DNA of 12,569 nucleotides from Thomasclavelia sp. Its GTDB lineage: Bacteria; Bacillota_I; Bacilli_A; Erysipelotrichales; Coprobacillaceae. The translations under genes and the position numbers were made by a program. This document shows, in pieces, positions 1-6,039 of this stretch. The notes beneath the pieces were generated by a model that worked only from the letters and a program-made list of their open reading frames with translations, ran no database searches and was not told the DNA's origin. The stretch's first letter is position 1; every line of letters starts with the position of its first letter. The DNA lies in NCBI GenBank assembly GCA_020025035.1, contig JAHHSU010000037.1, positions 1 through 12,569 on the forward strand, written 5' to 3'.

Positions 1-2
1 CA

Positions 3-356
3 ATGATGTTTAAAATAGACAATGTATTAATGAACGCTAAAGAAAAAGCAAACAAAACAGAATTAGATGCATTAGTAAATAATCCAGTAAATACAAATGG
101 AATGACAGCAGAAAGTATTCAAAAATATGAAGAAGTATTAAGTCAAGCAAAAGACTTGTTAGCAAATCCAAATGCAACGCAACAAGATATACAAAACATG
201 ATTAAACAAATTGAAGAAGTAACAAAAGCATTGGAAAAAGAACAAACAAGTCAAACACCAATTACTGGAGATATGATGACACTTACAGCTATTGCAATGA
301 TGTTAGCATCAGCAATTGCAATGTTAGTGTTAAGAAGAAAAGAAGAATTAAAATAA
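3..356 (+). CDS. C-terminal part of a cell-wall-anchored surface protein (FIVAR domain, LPXTG-like sorting signal); 5' end outside window
   Basis: The frame is open to the left edge, so this is the tail of a larger secreted protein; the methionine at base 3 is probably internal. Residues about 19-78 of the visible part match the FIVAR pattern: a helix with TAESIQKYEEVLSQAK, then the DLLANPNATQQDI turn and a second amphipathic helix. FIVAR modules sit in extracellular glycosidases and adhesins of gut Firmicutes and are thought to be carbohydrate-binding or spacer domains. The end is a classic sorting signal: TPITGD (85-90), a hydrophobic stretch (about 92-110) and a charged RRKEE tail, so a sortase probably cleaves between T and G and links the protein to peptidoglycan. 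The motif is TPITG, not LPXTG. Composition is strikingly A-rich, as is common in such repeat proteins. The catalytic or binding part cannot be inferred because it lies upstream. Confidence 0.85.
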   Translation: MMFKIDNVLMNAKEKANKTELDALVNNPVNTNGMTAESIQKYEEVLSQAKDLLANPNATQQDIQNMIKQIEEVTKALEKEQTSQTPITGDMMTLTAIAMMLASAIAMLVLRRKEELK

Positions 357-392
357 TAGATTTATTATATAAAAATCTATAGAAAATGATAT

Positions 393-434
393 ATACCCTC
401 TTTACTGGGCAAAACCAGTAAGGAGGGTATTTTT
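393..434 (+). terminator. Strong Rho-independent terminator after the surface-protein gene
   Basis: Bases 393-408 pair with 415-430 over 16 bp (one T-G wobble), around the loop GCAAAA, followed by a run of T at 430-434. It starts 37 bases after the stop codon at 354-356 and isolates the surface-protein transcript from what follows. Confidence 0.93.
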
Positions 435-458
435 AATGTGTTATCGTTATGAATTTAA

Positions 459-610
459 AATGAAATATATTATGGATATGAGAAAGACTATGAATCATTC
501 AAAGAGCAGTTAATAAATATATAAATTATTGTAATAATGTAAGAATACAGGCAAAAACAAAATGGATGTCTCCTGTTAAATACAGAGAAACATCCACATG
601 CATTGCTTAA
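459..610 (+). pseudogene. Decayed C-terminal remnant of an IS3-family (IS150-like) transposase
   Basis: Two reading frames together give the typical end of an IS3-group OrfB integrase. The frame from 459 reads NEIYYGYEKDYESFKEQL and then hits a stop; a shift of frame near 505-515 continues with YINYCNNVRIQAKTKWMSP and VKYRE, ending at TAA 608-610. Family members end with a YYNN-RIQ-K-K-MSPV-YR pattern, so the match is specific although the DDE catalytic core is absent. At least one frameshift plus loss of everything upstream of about 456 makes it non-functional. The AT-rich stretch to about 649, containing TGTGTCCA at 623-630 and ending in TCA, may be the right end of the element, but no left end or target duplication is visible. 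It lies between the surface-protein terminator and the nfn promoter. Confidence 0.78.
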
Positions 611-697
611 TTCATAAATTTATGTGTCCAGGATTCTTTGTACATATCAATCAATATATATTTTTTTTCAATAATTAAAAAAATGATAGGTTTTAAA

Positions 698-723
698 TAT
701 AATAATATATCATATATATGATA
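698..723 (+). promoter_or_regulatory. Putative nfnAB promoter -10 box with an overlapping-start 16-bp palindrome
   Basis: TATAAT at 698-703 is the best -10 element upstream of nfnA; 17 bases upstream there is only a weak TTAAAA (675-680). Bases 708-723, TATCATAT followed by ATATGATA, form a perfect 16-bp palindrome that would cover the predicted transcription start (about 710). This is a typical place for a repressor site, or a small leader hairpin. In such AT-rich DNA a chance palindrome is possible. It does not match Rex, Fnr or CIRCE consensus sites. Confidence 0.45.
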
Positions 724-745
724 AGGGATAGGAGGGAAAGAATAT

Positions 746-1597
746 ATGTATAAAATTATTCGTCATACAACATTAAATGACAGTATAAAAATGATGGACA
801 TTTATGCTCCACTGATTGCACATCATTATCAAGCAGGACAATTTGTGATACTACGTGCAAATAAAGAAGGAGAACGCATTCCTTTAACTATAGTTAGTGT
901 CAACACTAAAGAAGGTTTGATTACCATCATTTACCAAATAGTAGGGCATTCTACACGTTTATTATCTACATTCAAAGAGGGTGAGTATATTTTAGATGTT
1001 GTAGGACCTTTAGGTATGCCTATTAATGTCCCTCCATATAAAAAAGTAATAGGGGTTGCTGGGGGAGTTGGAGTAGCACCACTTTTGCCTCAACTTAAGG
1101 CATATTATCAAAAGGGAATAGAAGTAGATGTTATTATAGGTGCAAAAAGTAAGGAATATATTTTATTAGAAAAAGAGTTTTTATCATTTTGTCATCATGT
1201 TTATATTACTACTGATGATGGAAGTTTTGGAAAATCTGGTCTTGTTACTACAATGTTAGAACAAGTTTTAGAAAAGCAACAATACGATCAAGTTATTGCA
1301 ATAGGACCTGTTCCAATGATGAAGGCAGTAGTAGATATTACAAAGCCAAAGCAAATAAAGACTTCTGTATCATTGAATCCACTTATGATTGATGGTACAG
1401 GGATGTGTGGGTGCTGTCGAGTAAGTATAGATGGTAAAATTAAATTTGCATGTATAGATGGACCTGATTTTGATGGATTGGTAGTAGATTTTGATGAATT
1501 GATAAATAGACAAAAGATGTTTATACAACATGAAGCTACAATGAATGATCAAGATTTGCATCTTTGTCATTTGCTAGGAGGGGATAATTATGATTAA
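746..1597 (+). CDS. nfnA: NADH-dependent reduced ferredoxin:NADP+ oxidoreductase, subunit A (FAD/NAD-binding, [2Fe-2S])
   Basis: This is the small subunit of the cytoplasmic Nfn complex, which couples NADH and reduced ferredoxin oxidation to NADP+ reduction, or the reverse, by flavin-based electron bifurcation. The N-terminal half is a ferredoxin-reductase FAD domain (RIPLTIV at 44-50). The NAD domain begins at GVAGGVGVAPL (103-113). The C-terminal segment DGTGMCGCCR (216-225) with Cys236 in FACIDGPDFDG supplies the cluster: by family precedent Asp216, Cys221, Cys224 and Cys236 are the unusual Asp/Cys3 ligands. Cys223 is extra; relatives usually have Ala there. Length (283 aa) is normal. AGGAGG at 731-736 fixes the ATG start. 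The gene overlaps nfnB by 8 bp, implying translational coupling. Database names include 'sulfide/dihydroorotate dehydrogenase-like FAD/NAD-binding protein'; the adjacent nfnB makes Nfn the better call. Confidence 0.92.
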   Translation: MYKIIRHTTLNDSIKMMDIYAPLIAHHYQAGQFVILRANKEGERIPLTIVSVNTKEGLITIIYQIVGHSTRLLSTFKEGEYILDVVGPLGMPINVPPYKKVIGVAGGVGVAPLLPQLKAYYQKGIEVDVIIGAKSKEYILLEKEFLSFCHHVYITTDDGSFGKSGLVTTMLEQVLEKQQYDQVIAIGPVPMMKAVVDITKPKQIKTSVSLNPLMIDGTGMCGCCRVSIDGKIKFACIDGPDFDGLVVDFDELINRQKMFIQHEATMNDQDLHLCHLLGGDNYD

Positions 1598-2993
1598 TCA
1601 TTCTACTAAAAAAGTGGTGATTCAAGAACTAGATCCATCTATTCGTTGTCAAAATTTTGATGAAGTAGTAGGAGGATATACTTTTAAGCAAGCACAAGAA
1701 GAAGCAAGAAGGTGTCTTCATTGTAAACATCAACCATGCATAAGTGGTTGTCCAGTATCTGTTCCTATACCTGAATTTATTGAGTATATTGTAAATGGTG
1801 ATATACAAAATGCTTATCATGTGTTGACTAGTGAAAATGTACTTCCAGCAATTTGTGGAAGAGTTTGTCCTCAAGAAAGACAGTGTGAAGGAAAGTGTGT
1901 CAGAGGAGTTAAGTGTGATGCTGTTGGAATTGGAAGGTTAGAACGATTTGTTGCAGATTATTATATGGAACATTTTAGTGTTAAAGAATTAGATATTCCA
2001 AAAAATGGATATAAAGTAGCAATAGTTGGTTCTGGTCCAGCAGGAATGACTTGTGCAAGTCAATTAGCCAAAAATGGGTATGAGGTAGTAGTGCTAGAAG
2101 CATTGCATGAATTTGGTGGTGTATTAAGTTATGGGATACCTGAATTTAGATTGCCTAAATCACTAGTGAAAAAAGAGATTGAAAATATTGAACGTTTAGG
2201 GGTAAAATTTTATGCAAATACTGTAGTAGGACGTACAATTACGATAGAGGAGCTTCAAAAAGAATACGATGCAATATTTATTGGTAGTGGAGCAGGACTT
2301 CCAAAATTTCAAGGAATTGTAGGAGAGAATTTAAATGGTGTTTATTTAGCAAACGAGTTTTTAACAAGAGTAAATTTGATGAAAGCTTATCGATTCCCTG
2401 ATGTTCCTACACCTATTGCAGTAGGTAAAATAGTGTATGTTGTAGGTGCAGGAAATGTTGCAATGGATGCAGCTAGAACTGCAAAGCGTTTAGGTGCAAA
2501 AAGTGTGTCTATTATATATCGTCGTGGTAAAGAAGAAATGCCAGCTCGTAAAGAAGAAATAGAACACGCTAAACAAGAAGGCATTGAATTTATGTTTTTT
2601 ACAAGTCCAGTGCAAATTCATGGTGAGAATGGATTTGTACATTCTATTGAATGTGTTCAAACTAAATTAAGCTCACCTGATCAAAGTGGTCGAAAAAAAC
2701 CTGTAGAAATACAAGGAACTAATTTTATGCTTAAAGCTGATACTGTGATTGTAGCAATAGGTCAAAATCCTAATCCATTAATTAGTCAAACTACTCCTAA
2801 ATTAAAAACATATGATTGGGGTGGAATTATTGTAGATAAAGACACTTTACAAACTAGTATTCCAGGAGTATATGCAGGAGGCGATGCAATTACTGGTACT
2901 GCAACGGTTATATTAGCTATGGGAGCAGGAAAAAAAGCTGCAAAATCAATTCATGAATACTTACAAACAAACAAAAAAATCAAGGAGCAATGA
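1590..2993 (+). CDS. nfnB: NADH-dependent reduced ferredoxin:NADP+ oxidoreductase, subunit B (GltD-like flavoprotein)
   Basis: This large Nfn subunit carries the bifurcating FAD, the NADP(H) site and two [4Fe-4S] clusters, and is homologous to the glutamate synthase small subunit. Cluster ligands are visible in CLHCKHQPCISGCP (Cys42, 45, 50, 54) and ICGRVCPQERQCEGKC (Cys89, 93, 99, 103). The FAD dinucleotide motif is VAIVGSGPAG (143-152). A second Rossmann motif VVGAGNVAMDAA (284-295) followed by YRR (310-312) is typical for NADPH. A C-terminal AGGDAITGTATVILAMGAG segment is the conserved FAD-contacting end of GltD-like enzymes. Length 467 aa is usual. No large GltB subunit is nearby and nfnA directly precedes it, so glutamate synthase is unlikely even though such proteins are often named GltA/GltD. 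AGGAGG just upstream, inside nfnA (1577-1582), serves as the ribosome binding site. The last codons form the left arm of a terminator. Confidence 0.93.
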   Translation: MINHSTKKVVIQELDPSIRCQNFDEVVGGYTFKQAQEEARRCLHCKHQPCISGCPVSVPIPEFIEYIVNGDIQNAYHVLTSENVLPAICGRVCPQERQCEGKCVRGVKCDAVGIGRLERFVADYYMEHFSVKELDIPKNGYKVAIVGSGPAGMTCASQLAKNGYEVVVLEALHEFGGVLSYGIPEFRLPKSLVKKEIENIERLGVKFYANTVVGRTITIEELQKEYDAIFIGSGAGLPKFQGIVGENLNGVYLANEFLTRVNLMKAYRFPDVPTPIAVGKIVYVVGAGNVAMDAARTAKRLGAKSVSIIYRRGKEEMPARKEEIEHAKQEGIEFMFFTSPVQIHGENGFVHSIECVQTKLSSPDQSGRKKPVEIQGTNFMLKADTVIVAIGQNPNPLISQTTPKLKTYDWGGIIVDKDTLQTSIPGVYAGGDAITGTATVILAMGAGKKAAKSIHEYLQTNKKIKEQ

Positions 2994-3012
2994 TTAAGCT
3001 TCTTGATTTTTT
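2973..3012. terminator. Bidirectional terminator shared by convergent nfnB and the FUSC-type gene
   Basis: Bases 2978-2988 pair with 2998-3008 (11 bp, one G-T wobble). The 9-base loop 2989-2997 contains both stop codons: TGA of nfnB (2991-2993) and the complement of TAA of the minus-strand gene (2994-2996). A-tract 2973-2979 and T-tract 3007-3012 give a U-run in both directions. The two genes abut with no spacer, so the arms encode the final residues of each protein. Confidence 0.85.
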
Positions 3013-4055
3013 AAATGAGATGGATAGACGAATTTGTCATATACATAGAAAAATATAACAGCAAATATAATTCCTATAATAGTATTAAAAATTCTAAGTA
3101 ATACAGCATCTTGTAATCCGTATAAACTTGAGGCAATAGATAGGGCTCCAAAACAATTGATAGCAGTTTTATGTCTATATTCAGTGCATAGGCCTAGACA
3201 AAATCCACCCATTGGTCCAATTAGAAATTGTAATTGTTTAGGTACAAGTAAAAATACGATATAAAATGCACTTGAACCTATGATTACCCCAAATAATCGA
3301 TGCCAAAATTTATAGAGAATATTTGGATTTTGTACATGATCTGCAAGTAATGAACCACAAGCAAATCCTGCCCACATAAATCTTTCCATACCTATGAATT
3401 TAGATAGTGATAAAATGAGTGCAATTCCTAAAGATAATTTGATTTGCCAATGATGTTTATGAGAACGGGTATTATATTCTTTTATTTTTGCTTTAAATGT
3501 AATATCTTTATTTTTATGTTTGTGTTTAAAATAGAAGATACTAGCACAAATAAGATAGCCTATAATAGTAAGAATAAATCTTTGAAATAAAACATGCCCA
3601 GTTGCTGGATTACCAGAAAGGAATATATATGCAAAGTTAAATAATCCTGCATTTCCCATTTCAGGTTTATCGCACGTAATCATCAAAATGATAAAAAAAG
3701 ATATAAAGTGAATAATACAGGCGACAAATACATTACTATAATATGCTAGTACTGGAGAAAAGAGTAGTAATAAAAAAACAATTGCAAGGTTTAAAAGTGA
3801 ATCTTGAATTCGATATCCAAAATCAACAAATCTAACTCCTAGTAAGGTACAAAATATGACCACAGCCATACAACTGTTTTGATTTCCAAAAAATTTATTT
3901 GCTGTTGAAATAAAGACTACTGCAAATAATACAATAAGTAATGAACGTAGAATCATTGCGAGTCTGTATTTTTGTTTTTCTTTTTTGTTATCACTTTTAT
4001 TCATTAAATTCTTGATAATAGATGGATCAAGTTGAAGTAATTGATAAAAATTCAT
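2994..4055 (-). CDS. FUSC-family integral membrane protein (fusaric-acid-resistance/aromatic acid exporter type)
   Basis: This 353-residue, strongly hydrophobic protein has about ten predicted membrane segments in two repeated halves (about residues 30-130 and 210-345) split by a basic, His/Lys-rich cytoplasmic linker near 175-205. Each half has the small-residue, Arg-containing helices typical of the FUSC superfamily, such as RLFGVIIGSSAF and LLRIFNTIIGIIFAV. FUSC proteins include the pump component of fusaric acid and aromatic carboxylic acid exporters; in Firmicutes the substrate is usually unknown, and transport here is inference. A strong site (AGGGAGG) precedes the ATG at 4053-4055, and the gene has its own promoter at 4079-4106. 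It lies downstream of yitT on the same strand and shares its terminator with nfnB. No membrane-fusion partner is present. Confidence 0.68.
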   Translation of the reverse strand: MNFYQLLQLDPSIIKNLMNKSDNKKEKQKYRLAMILRSLLIVLFAVVFISTANKFFGNQNSCMAVVIFCTLLGVRFVDFGYRIQDSLLNLAIVFLLLLFSPVLAYYSNVFVACIIHFISFFIILMITCDKPEMGNAGLFNFAYIFLSGNPATGHVLFQRFILTIIGYLICASIFYFKHKHKNKDITFKAKIKEYNTRSHKHHWQIKLSLGIALILSLSKFIGMERFMWAGFACGSLLADHVQNPNILYKFWHRLFGVIIGSSAFYIVFLLVPKQLQFLIGPMGGFCLGLCTEYRHKTAINCFGALSIASSLYGLQDAVLLRIFNTIIGIIFAVIFFYVYDKFVYPSHLKNQEA

Positions 4056-4078
4056 GTTTTTCCCTCCCTTTTTGAGAA

Positions 4079-4106
4079 ATTATATACAATTTATAGATGA
4101 TGTCAA
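4079..4106 (-). promoter_or_regulatory. Near-consensus sigma-A promoter for the FUSC-type gene
   Basis: On the minus strand, TTGACA (complement of 4101-4106), a 16-base spacer and TATAAT (complement of 4079-4084) match both consensus hexamers exactly. The start would fall about 17 bases before the ATG, just upstream of or at the AGGGAGG ribosome binding site, so the leader is very short. It means this gene need not depend on transcription from punA-yitT. Confidence 0.82.
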
Positions 4107-4185
4107 CCAATTCATTGAAATGATTATTGATTTTCCTTTTTTAGAAGTAAATTAATTATCTCTAGTAATATATGATATGTATATT

Positions 4186-5067
4186 TTATTCAATTGGTGC
4201 TTGATAAAATCTTCCATCAATTTTCATTGTTCTAGTAATATTGATAAAAGCATTTTGATCTATTTCCCTAATAAAATTTACTACATCTCGTACTTCATCA
4301 GCTGCTACAACAGTATACAATAGTGTACGTGGTTCATCATGATAGCATCCTTTACCATCAAATCTAGTAATACCATGATGGGTATATGATAACAATTCTT
4401 TTTCTAGTAAAGTAGAATTTGAGGTAATAATAAAGATTGTAACTTGTTTATTATTTTGGTGTAATAATTCAATAATTTGTGTAGAAACATATTGAAAAAT
4501 AATAGAATACAATGCTTCTTCAAAACCAAATAGCATCCCTGAAATTAATAATATAATGACATTAAATCCAAGAATCCAATTCCAAGAAGAAACGTTAAAT
4601 TTATGAGAAAGATATACTGCAATAAAGTCTGTTCCACCAGTTGAAGTTTTTCCCATTAAGGCAATAGATACTGCTAAGCCATTAATGATTCCACCAAATA
4701 CTGCAACTAGTAGGTGATCTGAGGTAATGGATATGTCAGGGATAATGTCTACTAAAAATGAATTAAGTAAAATGACCATTACAGAGTATGTAGTAAACTT
4801 TTTACCAATCATTTTATAACCAATTAAAACAGGAATAAAGTTTAAAGCAATATTTATGATAAAATAGGGGATATTTAAGTGAAAAAAATTGAATGCTATA
4901 CGTTGTAATAATAATGATAATCCAGTTACTCCTCCTGGTAATAAATTTCCTGCTCTAACAAATGTTTTAATATTAATGGCTAGAATAGTAGAAGAAAGAA
5001 TGACACATCCTATTGAAGTTAATCTTTTTTTTCTTTTTGATTTTTTAATCTCTTTTGCATAAACCAT
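4186..5067 (-). CDS. YitT-family membrane protein (DUF161 plus DUF2179 domains)
   Basis: The 293-residue protein starts with a basic segment (KKSKRKKR). Five or so membrane helices follow, carrying the family signatures NLLPGGVTGLSLLLQ (41-55) and MGKTSTGGTDFIAVYLS (138-154). The soluble C-terminal DUF2179 domain (about 205-285) contains HGITRFDGKGCYHDEPRTLL. The family is widespread in Firmicutes, often in several copies per genome; its biochemical role is not established, and the DUF2179 domain resembles PII-like regulatory ferredoxin folds. Length and domain order are normal. AAGGAG upstream supports the ATG at 5065-5067. It follows punA by 57 bases on the same strand, so co-transcription is plausible, although a possible internal promoter lies in that gap. 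Confidence 0.9.
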   Translation of the reverse strand: MVYAKEIKKSKRKKRLTSIGCVILSSTILAINIKTFVRAGNLLPGGVTGLSLLLQRIAFNFFHLNIPYFIINIALNFIPVLIGYKMIGKKFTTYSVMVILLNSFLVDIIPDISITSDHLLVAVFGGIINGLAVSIALMGKTSTGGTDFIAVYLSHKFNVSSWNWILGFNVIILLISGMLFGFEEALYSIIFQYVSTQIIELLHQNNKQVTIFIITSNSTLLEKELLSYTHHGITRFDGKGCYHDEPRTLLYTVVAADEVRDVVNFIREIDQNAFINITRTMKIDGRFYQAPIE

Positions 5068-5092
5068 GAATCATACTCCTTATTTAGCTAAT

Positions 5093-5116
5093 TTTAAACG
5101 TGTTTAAATAATTATA
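5093..5116 (-). promoter_or_regulatory. Possible yitT promoter -10 with overlapping inverted repeat
   Basis: In the 57-base punA-yitT gap, the minus strand carries TATAAT (complement of 5111-5116). Downstream is a 7-bp inverted repeat, TTTAAAC-GT-GTTTAAA on the plus strand (5093-5108), which would cover the transcription start. No good -35 box is visible; it would fall inside the punA 3' end. The repeat is not followed by a T-run in either direction, so it is unlikely to be a terminator. Confidence 0.35.
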
Positions 5117-5124
5117 ATATTATG

Positions 5125-5943
5125 CTAATTATTGATATTTTGAATGATGGTTGAAATCAACAAAACAAGGTTTTTTCCAGCAATTGTTGCAGTTTCCATC
5201 ACTTCTTCATGTGATAATTGATTTGAGGAAAGTCCTGCAGCTTTATTTGTAATTAAAGATATCCCTAGGGTTGAAATACCACAATGGTTTGCAACGATGG
5301 CTTCAGGAACAGTAGACATTCCTACCATGTTTGCCCCACACATTTTTAACATTCTTATTTCTGCAGGTGTTTCATACATAGGTCCTTGGAAAAAACAGTA
5401 TACTCCTTGTTTTAATTCAATGCCTAATTCATTTGCAGTTTTAATAGCTAAATTGCGCAGTTTTTTAGAATAGACTTCACTCATATCTTTAAATCGTGGG
5501 CCAAATTCATCTAAATTAGGACCTCGTAATATACTTGGTGCAAATAATCCAATATGATCTTCTATAATTGCAAGGTCACCTGGATTTAAATGTTCACTAA
5601 TTCCTCCTGCTGCATTAGTAATGATTAAATGTTTCACTCCTAATTTTTTAAATACTCGTATTGGTAAGCTACTAATTGTAATATCATGTCCTTCATAATA
5701 GTGAAATCTTCCATTCATAATAAATACTTTTTGATTTTTGATAGTACCTATTACTAGTTGTCCTGCATGTGAATCCACAGTAGGTTCAGGAAAATGTGGA
5801 ATATCTTTATAATCAAGGATAATAGGATTTTCCACCTGACTAGCTAAAGGACCTAAACCAGATCCTAAAATAATAGCAATTTCTGGAATATATGGAATGC
5901 GTTCTTGAATATATTGTGTCGTCTCATTAATTTTATTAATCAT
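5125..5943 (-). CDS. punA: Purine-nucleoside phosphorylase (trimeric PNP family)
   Basis: PNP cleaves purine (deoxy)ribonucleosides with phosphate to the free base and (deoxy)ribose-1-phosphate in the cytoplasmic salvage pathway. Family motifs run in order: ILGSGLG (25-31, phosphate-binding Ser28), DSHAGQLVIG (57-66), NGRFHYYEGHD (77-87), TNAAGGI (109-115), FQGPMYETPAEI (185-196; purine-binding Glu191), VGMSTVPEA (207-215) and ITNKAAG (231-237; Asn233 contacting the base). The Glu/Asn pair is the signature of the trimeric enzyme, which prefers inosine and guanosine and their deoxy forms. The 272-residue length is normal. The GGAGG box six bases before the ATG supports the start at 5943. It is divergent from the HD phosphohydrolase gene and followed by yitT on the same strand. 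The symbol could equally be given as pnp or deoD-type. Confidence 0.94.
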   Translation of the reverse strand: MINKINETTQYIQERIPYIPEIAIILGSGLGPLASQVENPIILDYKDIPHFPEPTVDSHAGQLVIGTIKNQKVFIMNGRFHYYEGHDITISSLPIRVFKKLGVKHLIITNAAGGISEHLNPGDLAIIEDHIGLFAPSILRGPNLDEFGPRFKDMSEVYSKKLRNLAIKTANELGIELKQGVYCFFQGPMYETPAEIRMLKMCGANMVGMSTVPEAIVANHCGISTLGISLITNKAAGLSSNQLSHEEVMETATIAGKNLVLLISTIIQNINN

Positions 5944-5962
5944 AAAAATCCTCCTTTTAGAT

Positions 5963-5971
5963 ATTATAACA
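5963..5971 (-). promoter_or_regulatory. Extended -10 promoter element for punA
   Basis: The minus strand reads TGTTATAAT (complement of 5963-5971), an extended -10 element ending 19 bases before the ATG at 5943. There is no convincing -35 hexamer, which is common for extended -10 promoters. The region where a -35 box would lie falls inside the inverted repeat at 5971-6002. Confidence 0.6.
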
Positions 5972-6002
5972 CTTTATCTATGAAAATTCCTAGAGATAAA
6001 GT
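5971..6002. promoter_or_regulatory. Candidate operator: 9-bp inverted repeat between divergent punA and HD-phosphohydrolase promoters
   Basis: ACTTTATCT at 5971-5979 is the perfect reverse complement of AGATAAAGT at 5994-6002, separated by 14 bases. The repeat spans the gap between the -10 boxes of the two divergent genes and covers both -35 positions, so one dimeric regulator could control both. There is no T-run and no gene end here, so it is not a terminator. The regulator is unknown. Confidence 0.5.
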
Positions 6003-6013
6003 AAACAAGTGTG

Positions 6014-6019
6014 TATAAT
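6014..6019 (+). promoter_or_regulatory. Putative -10 box for the HD phosphohydrolase gene
   Basis: A perfect TATAAT lies 20 bases before the ATG at 6040. The predicted start near 6026 leaves a short leader with the GAGGTGAT ribosome binding site. The -35 region (about 5991-5996) is weak and falls in the inverted repeat 5971-6002, suggesting regulated rather than constitutive expression. Confidence 0.55.
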
Positions 6020-6039
6020 AAAAGGATAGAGGTGATAAA

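Noticed and set aside
436..513. Small ORF of 25 codons starting at ATG 436
   Set aside because: It runs out of frame across the IS3 transposase remnant and has no ribosome binding site (only the terminator hairpin is upstream).
1370..1874. Minus-strand ORFs inside nfnA and nfnB
   Set aside because: They overlap well-recognised coding sequence, have no family resemblance or initiation signals, and reflect AT-rich codon use.
1590..2993. Glutamate synthase small subunit (GltD)
   Set aside because: No large subunit nearby; overlap with nfnA and the full set of Nfn cluster motifs favour NfnB.
4156..4177. Short sequences in the yitT-FUSC gap matching other control regions (CTAGAGATAA shared with 5990-5999; ATATATGATA shared with 714-723)
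   Set aside because: Ten-base AT-rich matches are expected by chance over 12.5 kb, and neither includes a full inverted repeat.
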